Assembly: GCF_021869535.1 (NCBI RefSeq) | Contig: NW_026262668.1 | Coordinates: forward strand, 74,235,558 to 74,299,557 | Direction of reading: 5' to 3' | Length of the DNA: 64,000 nt | Source of the DNA: Mytilus californianus | Taxonomy: Eukaryota > Mollusca > Bivalvia > Mytilida > Mytilidae | Shown: positions 47,047 through 57,414 of the stretch, piece after piece | Numbering within the stretch: position 1 is the first letter of the stretch | Layout of the letters: each line of letters starts with the position of its first letter | Translations under genes and position numbers: made by a program | Notes under the pieces: generated by a model | The model's input: only the letters and a program-made list of their open reading frames with translations | Database searches by the model: none | Told to the model about the DNA's origin: nothing

Positions 47047-47099
47047 GGTTTTATGACATGAGAAACAAATCGTATTTTGTACATTTCCAATCTATGTAG

Positions 47100-47420
47100 G
47101 TAAGGTAAGATACTTTTAAGTTAGGTAAGATATAAGTAATGTATTTCGTCGCTTGAAGAAGTATAGTAATTTTTGATAATTCGACTGTTTCCTGGCAACT
47201 ATATAAGAAGCATTGTTATCCGCCCTTACATTTTAAATAGGATTTTGTGGCTAGAGGACAACGAAGATAAGGAAATATGGATATATTATTATATATGTAT
47301 ATATATATTATTATTACCACTGGTTTTTCCTGATTTTGCTATACTTAATGTACTTTTGGTTTTATCAGCACTTCAATTTTTCAAATGATTTTTGGATATT
47401 AAACAATTTGGCCTCGGTCA
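47100..47420. other. No gene recognised
   Basis: AT-rich, with a TATA-rich stretch at 47290-47315. Confidence 0.35.
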
Positions 47421-47429
47421 TTACAGACA

Positions 47430-47490
47430 GACACCATGAGAAGACATTAATCAAACGCATCTGATACAATAAAATTGGTACCGTAAATGT
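47430..47490 (+). ncRNA. Decayed hammerhead motif (family 2)
   Basis: ATGAGAAGACATTAATC, AAACGCATCTGATAC and AAAATTGGTACCGTAAATG keep the order of the 18551-18594 motif with the core broken. Confidence 0.45.
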
Positions 47491-47575
47491 TATTGGTTTG
47501 GCTGTTAGTCGATTCGTTGTTGCCAAACATTTTGAACGTCTGGGCAGACATAATTTCTATTATGTGTTTTGAGTT

Positions 47576-47860
47576 ATGGTTGCACCTCCTTATGGCAAAT
47601 TTGACTTGAAATTGTTCGAACATTTTACTCAGGTCAATTTAGATAACAAAACAAAACTTTACGACAAAAAAGATGATTTCAGCTTCCCAATTGTGAACTT
47701 TCCATTTCTATGTAACAACATTCCAGCAGCGCCTGCATACGGAGTATTTATCTCTCAATTGATACGATATTCCCGGGTTTGTATTTCCTATCATGATTTC
47801 CTTGATAGAGGGTTGCTGCTCACAAGGAAGCTATTAAACCAACAGATTTGTAATAACATG
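47576..47860 (+). pseudogene. Reverse-transcriptase C-terminal fragment
   Basis: The open frame carries LYDKKDDFSFPIVNFPFLCN, NIPAAPAYGVFISQLIRYSR and DFLDRGLLLTRKLLNQ, the C-terminal part of the same mussel-type reverse transcriptase whose upstream part lies, decayed, at 32890-33770. The catalytic domain is absent. From about 47860 the frame runs into the noncoding tail repeat (family D), showing that this tail belongs to the element. The fragment is 5'-truncated, as expected for a retroelement insertion. Confidence 0.75.
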
Positions 47861-48110
47861 AGCAACACGACGGTTGCCACATGTGGAGCAGGATCTGCTT
47901 ACCCTTCCGGAGCACCTGAGATCACCCACAGTTTTTGATGGGGTTCGTGTTACTTAGTCTTTAGTTTTCTATGTTGTGTCTTGTGTACTATTATTTGTCT
48001 GTTTGTCTTTTTATTTTTTAGCCATGGCGTTGTCAGTTTATTTTCGATCAATGAGTTTGACTGTCCCTCTGGTATCTTTCGCCCCTCTTTTAGATACTGA
48101 TTATATGTAT
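47861..48110 (+). repeat. Retroelement tail repeat (family D), reference copy
   Basis: CGACGGTTGCCACATGTGGA, CTTCCGGAGCACCTGAGATC, TTGATGGGGTTCGTGTTACT, TAGCCATGGCGTTGTCAG and TTGACTGTCCCTCTGGTATC directly follow the reverse-transcriptase fragment. Other copies in the window are matched to this one. Confidence 0.75.
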
Positions 48111-48577
48111 CTGATTATTGTTATTCTAGAAACACGTGTGGTTCGAACTGAGATTAAAATTAAAAGTTTCTAGTATTTTACTCAAACAACAATAAAAGGG
48201 AGGCGTGATTGTTATATCTAGTACAAAGGGTGTTAGAAGGTCATATAATAATATATTTGATTTATGGTAACTAGTATTCAGATATATGGTAATTGAACCA
48301 GAATGATCTATATTATCACGATTAAGACATTGTGTGATTCATGTATATACTTCTGATTGTCACGTACAGGTCCATCACGAAATGTTTGAGTTTTTTATAT
48401 TATTATATAATTATAAATTAACTGTTAACAAAACTTTGAATTTTTGAAATACTAAGGCTTTTCTACCTCAGGAATAGATTACCTTAGCTGTATTTGGCAA
48501 AACTTTTAGGAATTTTTGGTCCTCAATGCTCTTCAACTTCGTATTTTATTTGGCCTTTTTAACATTTTTTGATTCGA

Positions 48578-48621
48578 GCGTCACTGATGAGTCTTTTGTA
48601 GACGAAACGCGCGTCTGGCGT
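48578..48621 (+). ncRNA. Hammerhead ribozyme, type I (family 1, intact copy)
   Basis: The order is GCGTCA, CTGATGA (48584-48590), stem II GTCT/AGAC with loop TTTGT (48591-48603), GAAA (48604-48607), stem III within ACGCGCGT, C at 48615, then TGGCGT. Stem I pairs 6 of 6 (two G-U), stem II 4 of 4, stem III 3-4 bp with A15.1-U16.1 in place. Every conserved core base of the hammerhead is present. Predicted cleavage after 48615. Confidence 0.88.
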
Positions 48622-48942
48622 AAATATAAAATTTCAATCCTGGTATCTATGATGAGTTTATTTACAACCACTGGGTCGATGCCACTGCTGGTGGAGTTTT
48701 AATTCCCCGAGGGTATCACCAGCCCAGTAGTCAGCACTTCTGTGTTGACTTGAGTTATCATTGATATGTTCATAATTATAAATTAACTGTTAACAAAACT
48801 TTGAATTTTTGAAATATTAAGGCTTTTCTACCTCAGGAATAGTTTACCTTAGCTGTATTTGGCAAAACTTTTAGGAATTTTTGGTCCTCAATGCTCTTCA
48901 ACTTCGTACTTTATTTGGCTTTTTTAACATTTTTTGATTCGA

Positions 48943-48986
48943 GCGTCACTGATGAGACTTTTGTAGACGAAACAGGCGTCTGGCGT
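48943..48986 (+). ncRNA. Hammerhead ribozyme, type I (family 1, second tandem copy)
   Basis: Same core as 48578 (CTGATGA at 48949-48955, GAAA at 48969-48972, C at 48980) with 6-bp stem I. Stem II has one mismatch (GACT facing AGAC) and stem III reads ACAGGCGT, so it is probably weaker. Predicted cleavage after 48980. Confidence 0.75.
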
Positions 48987-49031
48987 AAATATAAAATTTC
49001 AATCCTGGTACCTATGATGAGTTTATTTACA

Positions 49032-49780
49032 AGCCAATTCCTGCTTACCTTAGACACCGGGACATCAAATATATGACTGAAAATTCAGAACAAATATTTT
49101 CCCGGGCAATTTTATAAACCCAGAAGTAAGTTAACAATAATCCATATCGCATAGTTTCAAATGCTGTGATTGGTATGTAGTTAATTAAGACGTAATTTTA
49201 TAAGTAACTTCATTGGCAATCTTGAAGGCTATTGTTACATCATGAGGTTTACCACAAGAAGGACTGAAATCGTTTTGGAGAATCCATTTCTCAATATGTT
49301 TGCTCAATAATATTTCTCCACTTTTGATACACACATTTTTCCTAATTCAACATGGTACCTATTTAATCTCGCATATTGAAGGACCTTTAATCACGGTACT
49401 CAAGAGAAGAATTTATTATATTATCTTACTACAGATGGAGAATAAAAAGTTAGTCTGTTTTAGTCTGTTAATCCTATGTGGGTATCTTAATGAAGGATAG
49501 CAATCGTGTTTATTTATTTTTTTGAGAGTTCAAGCAATGAGTTTGCCCAAGTTGCACCTTCTTCGAATAATTTAGAATGACTTTCTATTAAGATCAACGG
49601 TATAATTCAAATTGATAAATTTTACAACAAAAATATTCAACCAAGGAAAGCAATGTTTTTTTTTCTTATTGTTTTAAGACAAAATAATAAAACAAAGACA
49701 ATTGGGCTTTGACATTACAATTTCCATTTTTTACTGAGTTGTATTTGCAAGTTTGTAAATTTACAGGGGTAAATTAATAT
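49032..49780. other. No gene recognised
   Basis: AT-rich. Frames up to 66 codons without features. Confidence 0.35.
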
Positions 49781-49784
49781 TTAT

Positions 49785-49960
49785 CAAATATCTGTATTTG
49801 GCAAAACCTTTTGGAATTTTAAGTCCTCATTGCCCTTCAACTTCTTTTTTTTTACTTTTTTTTACTTTTTTTATTCGAGCGTCACTTATGAGTCTTTTGT
49901 ACACAAAATGCGCATCTGGCGTACAAAAGTTATAGCCTGGTATCTATAATGAGTTTATGT
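49785..49960 (+). repeat. Decayed family 1 hammerhead element
   Basis: GTATTTGGCAAAACCTTTTG, a T-rich stretch, then TTCGAGCGTCACTTATGAG. The core CTGATGA is changed to CTTATGA, and GACGAAAC reads CACAAAAT. The ribozyme relic covers 49876-49921 and is predicted inactive. Confidence 0.6.
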
Positions 49961-51199
49961 ATGTGTCAGTTTATAAAGTTCTAGTTAAGTTTTAGACAAA
50001 CTAAAGTCTATTGTTCATGTAGTTAACGCTGTTGACAGTTATGACTTTTCTACCGTAAACATAACTCTCCCGTATAATCTGATCAAAATAAACTTGTAAA
50101 ATTGTGTGCGCTCTATAAAAATCAGGTCTTGAATTCAACTGTTTTAATAATAAAATGTGATTCTCCGACAATAAAAGATTTCTTGCTTGACTTTATCTTT
50201 TTTGTTACGGTAAGATTTGTAACATTCAATTATTCAAATGGAAGCTAATTGCGTACCTCTAAATGAAGACCTTTTTTCTTTACAGTTATGGAAAACAAAC
50301 TTCTAGGAAAACAAAATTCAATAAAATAAATCCACAGTTAAAACAATAATATCATATACCTTGATGGTGTACTTACGGTTAATAATGCGAGCTAATCAAA
50401 CATGCTAAATGTATATATCCAAAATTGGGTATCCAGATGGGGCTTATGATAAGTGTCAATGTTATAATTATGTCTCATAACAAATCATTTCAAGACGTTG
50501 AATCTCACATTATCTTCTCTTGTGTCCTATAAAGAACTTCAACATTAAAAAAATGACATAGTTAAACTAAGGAAAATTCTTAAATCATCTTTCAACAGCA
50601 AGGACGCGAGAAACAAAGATAAGATGCTAGTTTTGATTGTAAACAAAATTGAAATTATCCAAGTCTGTGGTATTTTTAAGCATGTCAAAAGTACACAGGA
50701 ACAAATTCAAGAAAACGAGACAAATTATGCTTGTACACGACATAGGATGCGGCTAGAGGAATAACGTTTGTGGTTGCGCAGATAAAAAATCTTTTTAAAT
50801 CGTAAAATTTGATTTTAGTTTATCTTTTTTGTACCAATAAAGTGATGTCTCAATTACAAGCAACAGTAGTTAAGGTAAGAATTTACATATCAAGGTAAAA
50901 TCAAAATCTGAAAGAATCGACCGGATACATCGATAGGCTAAGCGTTTCCTGTGATGCATTCATCGCCCGCAATGCAAATCAACACCTAGTCAATCTATAT
51001 ATCATATCTTATTGGTGAACCAATTTGTAATAATGACCGTAAAACGTATCTATTGTCGGATCCATTCGTTATTCCTGTCAATGAAGTCCGTAAAGTGTAA
51101 ACATCACGAGCGTAAAGCATGAATTAACATATTTATGTTACAGCTGGGAAACGGGAAGTTGACGATTGGAAATTTGAAATTATCATGTATGTAATTTAA

Positions 51200-51480
51200 A
51201 AAAAAAAAGAAAAACTTTATAAATGTCATGCGTTCGAAACGCTTTTCTGGATTGACCTTCACCAAGGCCATTCAAAGCCGATTATTTAGAAGCCAAGGGT
51301 GTAGAAGAACCGAAACAATTGAAGAGCTTTATGACCAAAAAGACCTAAAAATAATAGACAAATCCATCTAAGGTCAACTTTGCCAGCGGGATTATTAAGA
51401 AACTGTTGTTTCGTAATATTTTCCAATTATAAAAGGGCAATTTAAGAAATGTTTCTTATAATTCATGTCAGTACCGAAGT
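51200..51480 (-). repeat. Reverse copy of the 34730/26800 repeat block
   Basis: GCGTTCGAAACGCTTTTCTG, AAGAACCGAAACAATTGAAG and AGGTCAACTTTGCC are reverse complements of sequence at about 26790-26920 and 34970-35130. Confidence 0.6.
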
Positions 51481-51489
51481 ACTGACTAC

Positions 51490-51850
51490 TGAAAAAGAGA
51501 GGCGAAAGATACCAAAGGAACATTCAAACTCAGAAGTCGAAAATAAAATGACAACGGCATGGATAAAAAGAAAAAGACCAACAGACAAACAATAGTACAC
51601 AAAACACAACATAGAAAATTTAAGACTGAGCAATACGAACCACACCAAAAACTGTGGGTGATCTCAGTTTTTTTGAGAAAAAATACTGAGCTGATGATAC
51701 CCTCGTGGATTGATAGTCCACCAGCAGCGGTATCGACCCAGTGCTGTAAAAAAAATGTAAACAACACATTATAAATAGCAAAATGCGTCCGAAGCGCTTT
51801 TCTGGATTTGCCTTCATTTGAAAGCCAATGATGTATAAGAACCAAAATAG
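51490..51850 (-). repeat. Family D tail plus family E segment, reverse
   Basis: AGAGAGGCGAAAGATACCAA, ACAACGGCATGGATAAAAAG and CACCAAAAACTGTGGGTGAT are family D. From 51685 it continues as CTGATGATACCCTCGTGGAT and CAGCGGTATCGACCCAGTG, family E in reverse, then TGCGTCCGAAGCGCTTTTC. A composite of two families joined at about 51670. Confidence 0.65.
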
Positions 51851-52609
51851 TTAATGGTTTAAGAACAAAAAAGACCTAAAGAATTTAAGTAATAGATGCC
51901 CTTAACGACACTGCAGAATCTACATAAGTAAATGAAAAAAGTGTATTGGAAGTAGTGCCATTTTCTTACTGAACTATTATATGTTAGAGAAGTGTAATAG
52001 TGGAGTATTACTGAAATACCAACATTGATTGAGGATAAGAGACCGTAAAGTTAACTGGTCATTTTAATGTGTACTATAGAGCGCGTTGATGAATGTGTTG
52101 CAGTTGCATTTTACTATTACTAAAATGAATGTATGAATCGTTGAAATTTCAATGATATATTACATTTTTATGAGAAATGAACCGGAAAAACCAAAAGATT
52201 AAAAGTTCACACAAGTCAACTACTGCTGAATAGAGCGGCTTTGAGTAATAAAATAGTGTTGATATTCTAACACCACCACATGACGCTGAGTAGTGGCCTT
52301 TATGCAAACCATAACCAAATCCTGTTTTACATTAGTTCAAACAAAGAAATAACTACATACATGTATGAAATTAAAGGTTGATGAGGCATTGTAGTTCGTG
52401 AACAATCAATAAAAAGCAATTTTACTGAATTTGAAAAAGATCAGATATTTCTTTTGTACCTTTAGTTCAAATGAAATGGCCAATTTACAAGTATTTCAGG
52501 GTACACCTGTAGACATTTGTAATGAGCACAACTTAAAAAACAAGAACAGCTGAGCATAGCGAATTGTAAAACTTTTAATGGTTTTAAATATTCTTTTCCA
52601 TTGCATTAG

Positions 52610-53020
52610 AAAGATTCGATATGCAAATGTATGAACCTCTTAATAGTATTGAATACACGGTGCTAACATTTTGCCGCATAATCGGTCCTAATTTCTCTAG
52701 TTTTATTATGCAACATACATAACCACTGCCTCATGTTATCATAGTACATAAACTTGTTTCAGGAGATCACGAAATACGTCTCTATGGTGTTTCTAATTAA
52801 GTTATTAAGTTGTCGGATTTTAGAAAGATTAACTGTCGTTAAATAAACTTATTCCAGATTATAAGTTGAAAAATTTCTCTTGTTCTTTCACAGAGTTGAT
52901 GGTATATAATTAAATCTTTAATAATGATAAAAAAATGACAATTATTTCAAACCTATAATAATTTTAATTATGACTATTACTTTTACCAATATGCATTGGT
53001 TTGACGACATGAGAAACATA
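52610..53020 (-). promoter_or_regulatory. Decayed duplicate of the secreted protein gene 3 promoter region
   Basis: Read on the plus strand, GATTCGATATGCAAATGTAT, ACACGGTGCTAACATTTTGC, CGTCTCTATGGTGTTTCTAA and GACATGAGAAACAT match 46548-47070 (GGATTCGGTATGCACATG, CATGGTGCTGACTTTTTGC, TGTCTCTATTACGTTTCTA, GACATGAGAAACA) in order. The TATA (TATAAATA) and the first-exon donor (GTAAGT) are both lost. No coding exon for a Gly/Tyr protein is found at the expected distance. Confidence 0.65.
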
Positions 53021-53022
53021 CT

Positions 53023-53066
53023 ACCCCATATGCGCATTTCGATAATAAATGTCTCTTCAGTGAGGT
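53023..53066 (-). ncRNA. Hammerhead ribozyme, type I (family 2, covariant stem I)
   Basis: On the minus strand: ACCTCA, CTGAAGA, stem II GACA..TATC (one mismatch), GAAA, stem III ATGCGCAT, cleavage residue A, then TGGGGT. Stem I still pairs 6 of 6, although both strands differ from the 18551 copy (GCATCA/TGGTGC there), which is compensatory change. A at the cleavage site is allowed (H17). Confidence 0.75.
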
Positions 53067-53139
53067 TCAAATATTTGAAAACCGAAAACCTAATACAAAC
53101 GTTGAAGAACTGATCAAACCAAACAGGAACTAATGTTTG

Positions 53140-53345
53140 GTAAAAAGTAAAATTACAAAAATACCGAACTCCGAGGAAAATTCTAAATGGAAAGTTACTA
53201 AGTAAATGGCAAATTTAAAAGCTCAAACACATCAAACGAATGGATAACAACTCTCATATTCCTGACTTGGTACAGGCATTTTCTTATGTAGAAAATGGTG
53301 GATTAAACCTGGTTTTATAGCTAGCTTAACCTCTTACTTGTATGA
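53140..53345 (+). repeat. Dispersed repeat, family C (copy 3)
   Basis: AAAAGCTCAAACACATCAAA, ATTCCTGACTTGGTACAGGC and GTGGATTAAACCTGGTTTTA match 28245-28350 closely. Confidence 0.8.
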
Positions 53346-53349
53346 CAGT

Positions 53350-53750
53350 CGCATAAAATTCCATTATATTGACAACGATGTGTGAACAAAACAAACCGAC
53401 ATAATAGGTAAAATTGTCAAAAATCGGGGTACAGCAGTCAACATTGTGTTATAATCTTAATCACTACAAAAACAAGCAAATATGTCAACAAAGACAAACA
53501 AAAAGGCATATAAACAAAGCACATTAGCAAAAACGAAAGACCAGAATACAGAAATTTACCATAGCACAACAACACAATGACGGGATGTACAAGTACCGAG
53601 CCACGTCAAATGAATCACTACACAATCAAGCAAATATGCCAACAAAGAAAAACACGATATTAATTAAGTAATTCACCGTTTTAGTAGTAACAGTAAATAA
53701 TTCCATTATTTCCGAAAACTATCAGGCAGCATTTTTATCCTTTTGCACAT
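53350..53750. other. No gene recognised
   Basis: CACTACAAAAACAAGCAAAT (53461) and CACTACACAATCAAGCAAAT (53617) form a loose local direct repeat. Otherwise featureless. Confidence 0.4.
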
Positions 53751-53757
53751 TTGTAAA

Positions 53758-53980
53758 TTTGATTGTGTAATTTGAGGACAGGGAAGAAGAAGTAGTGCAT
53801 GAAGTGTTGATATTTGATTGTGTAATTTGAGGACAGGGAGAAGAAGTAGTGCATGCAGTGTTGATATTTGATTGTGTAATTTGAGGACAGGGAAGAAGAA
53901 GTAGTGCATGCAGTGTTGATATTTGATTGTGTAATTTGAGGACAGGAAAGGAGAAGTAGTGCATGCAGTGTTGATATTTA
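53758..53980 (+). repeat. Minisatellite, 54-55 bp unit, four copies
   Basis: The unit has TTTGATTGTGTAATTTGAGG, ACAGGGAAGAAGAAGTAGTG and CATGCAGTGTTGATA. Copies differ by single-base changes and 1-bp indels. Confidence 0.95.
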
Positions 53981-55494
53981 ATCATACATTTGTATTAGAA
54001 CCTCTAGCTTGGTGTCGCTGGTCATGGACTGTTAGTTTTCGAGGATACCATTTACCAAGTAGTGTAAGCATATGCACTGGCATTATTCTGATCATGTGTT
54101 TTGATTGGTAATTTTTAGTTGATATTATAACATCGCTTTTAATAAACCAGGTCTTCAATTCAGCTGTTTTAATAATATATGGTCTTTCTACGACAATGAA
54201 ATGGTTCTTGCTTACCCACGTCTTTGTCTGCTATTGCAAGATGTTTAATGGGTTTTTGCTGTAATGAATCTCCTTTCACGGAAAGTGTTCACAGCTAGAA
54301 AACAATTCCATCAATTTGATTGACATTTTAAAAATGATATATTTTATCTATATAATGTACAAATGGTTGATAATCCCAAATAATTATTTATGATACATGT
54401 ATTTCAAATAACTTGGAGCTTGAAATAGCAGTCAATGTTTTAATTCTTTATCTTGACAAATTAAAATCTGATGATAATTTGCAGCCTTCCTTATATATGA
54501 CAGTGTCATTTATAAAACTGCTATATTGAAAACATTACATAAGCGAGAAACGTAACATTTACAGATAAAATTCTAGTAAGATTTTGAAAGTATTCAGGTC
54601 TGTGGTACCTGTAACCCTGTTAAACAACCGGTACAAGTTTTTTAATATATATGCCAAATGATGTAGCTAGTGGAACAACGATTGTGGTTGTAAAGTTTTG
54701 ATCGCCATATGTTTTAATTCCATTTGTTTCCGTCTTGTAAAAGTTCAGTTGTGTCTAAAACTAAACAATATTGGCTATCATTGTTAGCACTATTAAGCTA
54801 AAGTTCTTTGAGAAGTTTACGTTCAGCATAATTGATAAACTCAGGATCAACTACAGTTAGTCCAGCATAATGATAAATTCTATCATTGTTTCAAGTGTTT
54901 TAAAAGAGAATTTTGTCAGCATTTAGAATTTTTACTTCGATATTAAATCTTGCCATGGCCAACAAAATTATTATATTCCATGATAAGTGAAAAAAAAAAA
55001 CTCGTTTAAGATATGTACACATGTTGAGAGACGATGATTGTTTTTTATGGGTTTTTTTTTTAATCTTTCATGGCTATAAAGATAAACAGTTTATTATTGA
55101 TATAGATGAATTCATTAACTAGTAGTGCATCAAGTTTATATTTCTATTTAGATTATGCTGAAGGTTAGTGAATGAGGTGAAAAAACCAACGTCATTTGGC
55201 CCAAAGTGGACAGTTTGTTCATTAGCAATCATACCACATTTTCGTATATGTATGGAGCTAACTGCATGTACATGATCATTTGAAGTGATCAATACATGTT
55301 CATGACACTCTGATTTTGACTTACTCTTAGAAAGTTCAGTTTCGACTAAGTGGGTTTTTTTTACGTCTTTTTCTAATAAGTCTGTCGAAGGAACAAAGAG
55401 TTTGCCGAAGTAATATTGACGTCAAACAAACACAACGATGTATACCGTCTTTTCAGATGGTACAAATGATATAATTACCGGTACCAATTTTACA

Positions 55495-55538
55495 GCACCA
55501 GATGTGCATTTCGACAATTAATGTCTCTTTAGTGATGA
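55495..55538 (-). ncRNA. Hammerhead motif with core mutation (family 2)
   Basis: Same layout as 18551-18594 (stem II GACA..TGTC, GAAA, ATGCACAT, C, TGGTGC), but the core CTGAAGA reads CTAAAGA. G5 is essential, so this copy is predicted inactive. Confidence 0.7.
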
Positions 55539-56539
55539 TCTAGGTAAAAATATTTGTATAAAGACGTGCAATTCTTTCAGTTTAGATCTTTTTCTAGATA
55601 CAGAGGGTTTTTGATTATCAGTCTTACATGTTGTTTTTGGCATATCATTTTATGCGTTTGTTAACAGTGCACATATCTTTATTTTAGAAGTTATTTAGAG
55701 CGAATTATTGTTTTTGTTTCCATAAGTTACAGGAGAACAAGCCTTCCGATTAATTTGATATTTGGTATATATGACATTTAAAATGTATACCAACCACACG
55801 TACGCATTGCAGCTGATCAAAATTTCGGATCATGCATTATACTTTCAGTGACACAGAAAAAAATGTTTATCAGTTATTTTGTCGACCTGTAAAGAATCTG
55901 CATTCAGTTGAAATTGGTCCTTTGGACAATTAAGAATAATTATATACTTCAATATGGGTAAAATATGTGTAATATATCTTGACATTGTATAATTCATATT
56001 TTTATATATATTCAACCAAGGTGTATATATTTATATGCTTAATATATCTTTGTTTAATCAACATTGGAGGTTCTTCGTAACACAAATCAGTAAACTTTAT
56101 TTCAGATGTCGAAAACAACTTTGCTATGGTATACATTTGCTTTTAATTTGTCCATATTTTGTTTCTAAATCCCTCAAGATTATAAAAAAATGTACAACAA
56201 ATTCAAGTCAAATCTATGTAGAAGTCATACTACATAATAATCAATCATAATAAGATGTCTTTTAGTAACAGATATAGATGTCCTAATCAACACTTTAGGC
56301 ACTACAGAACCAGAACTAAATGGGAAAAGTAGTTGTCATGTAGATGAATAGCAAAACGGTTAAAAGTCTATGAGGCGTAAAATATACACCAAAGCAAGCC
56401 AAATTTTGCTGAATAAAGATGACTTCAGTAATGAAATATTTTGACATTCAAACACCTCTGATAAGCGGATCTATATGCAAACCATATTGAATAGAAGGAT
56501 GTACGACGCGAGTCTTGAATTATCAATAATGAGATATTT

Positions 56540-56850
56540 TACTTCTTCGCTTGCATATGGAGTATACATCTCCCAGTTAATACAATATTCCAGAGCTTGC
56601 ATTTTACCGGGTATATAATGATTTCCTTGATAAATGGTTGCTACTTACAAGGAAGCTTTAATTAAAGGTCCCAAGTGGTGAATTTAGTAATCCCATTGAA
56701 ATTTTTGTGGACGTCATCACGAGCTCTTTGATCGTTATGAAATATTTATTTTATAAATGACGACGGATATGTTCCAATTGTTGTTACCACAATCCCATTC
56801 TCTTTTCCTCGAATGTGATATCACCGAATTAGACTTATCAACAAATTTGT
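56540..56850 (+). pseudogene. Decayed reverse-transcriptase C-terminal fragment
   Basis: GCATATGGAGTATACATCTC + CCAGTTAATACAATATTCC, then GATTTCCTTGATAAATGG and CTACTTACAAGGAAGC correspond to the YGVYISQLIQYS..DFLD..LLTRK segment of 47720-47850, with frameshifts. It continues with GACGACGGATATGTTCC. Dead copy. Confidence 0.65.
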
Positions 56851-57095
56851 ACTGACACGAGCAATAGAACAGGCGTCACATGTGGAACAGAATCTGCTTA
56901 CTTCTGAAACACCTGAGATCACCAACGGTTTTGATTGTGTTCGTGTTAATCAGTCTTTAAATTGCTATGTTGTGTATAGTAGAATGTTGTTTGGCATTTG
57001 GTCCTTTTTAGATTTTTTTGCCATAGATTGTCAGTGTGTATTCGACTTTCGAGCTTGAATGCCTCGTTTGTATCTTCTGCCTCTCTTTTACAGTA
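56851..57095 (+). repeat. Retroelement tail repeat (family D)
   Basis: CACATGTGGAACAGAATCTG, AAACACCTGAGATCACC and GTTTTGATTGTGTTCGTGTT follow the reverse-transcriptase fragment directly, as at 47861. Confidence 0.7.
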
Positions 57096-57414
57096 TCGCA
57101 AGAGTTTCTTTTGAGCCTTTAGTTAAAATGAAATAGCCAATTTACAAGTCTTTTGCGGTAGTCGCAGACCTGTAGACATTTGTGAAAAGCACATTTGTAA
57201 AATAAAAAGTACAGCTGAATTTTGCGAATTGTTTTCATAATTTATTGTTTTTTTTTTTCTTTTTCTTCATTTCATTTTCTTGTTTGGGAAATATATTTAA
57301 CTTTTTGAGTTTTTGAGCACAGTACAAACTTTTTAAGCTACGTTCACAAGTAGTTGAATTTTTGACCTACTATTTAAATCCTTGGTATACTTTTGAATTA
57401 AGATTCCTACAACC

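Larger units (their letters stand above)
48409..49031 (+). mobile_element. Tandem hammerhead (retrozyme-like) element
   Basis: A 253-bp segment (48409-48661) is repeated at 48771-49031 with about 96 percent identity by eye, separated by a 109-bp unique part. Each repeat contains a type I hammerhead ribozyme; the two predicted cleavage sites (48615 and 48980) are 365 bp apart. Self-cleavage of a transcript at both sites would release a 365-nt monomer with the ends needed for circularisation. This is the layout of retrozymes, small non-autonomous retroelements with tandem hammerheads that are known from metazoans. No ORF or polymerase is encoded. Confidence 0.8.
50100..52600. repeat. Tandem duplication, unit 1 (with later insertions)
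   Basis: Blocks here recur about 4.0-4.7 kb downstream in the same order and orientation: AATCAGGTCTTGAATTCAAC (50118) with AACCAGGTCTTCAATTCAGC (54147); GCTAGAGGAATAACG + TTTGTGGTTG (50752) with GCTAGTGGAACAACG + ATTGTGGTTG (54667); TGCTGAATAGAG..ATGCAAACCATA (52222-52315) with TGCTGAATAAAG..ATGCAAACCATA (56408-56485); AATGGCCAATTTACAAGT (52474) with AATAGCCAATTTACAAGT (57132). Noncoding. Confidence 0.75.
54100..57250. repeat. Tandem duplication, unit 2
   Basis: Partner of 50100-52600 (matching landmarks given there). It carries its own later insertions: the family 2 hammerhead relic at 55495 and a reverse-transcriptase/tail fragment at 56540-57095. No open frame of note. Confidence 0.7.

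Noticed and set aside
46837..47090. Poly-isoleucine open frames on both strands
   Set aside because: Direct translation of the (ATT)n microsatellite.
51463..51845. Open minus-strand frames up to 119 codons
   Set aside because: They lie entirely within family D/E repeat sequence.
53706..53985. Minus-strand repetitive frames (QITQSNINT type)
   Set aside because: Translation of the 54-55 bp minisatellite; the unit length varies and breaks the frame.
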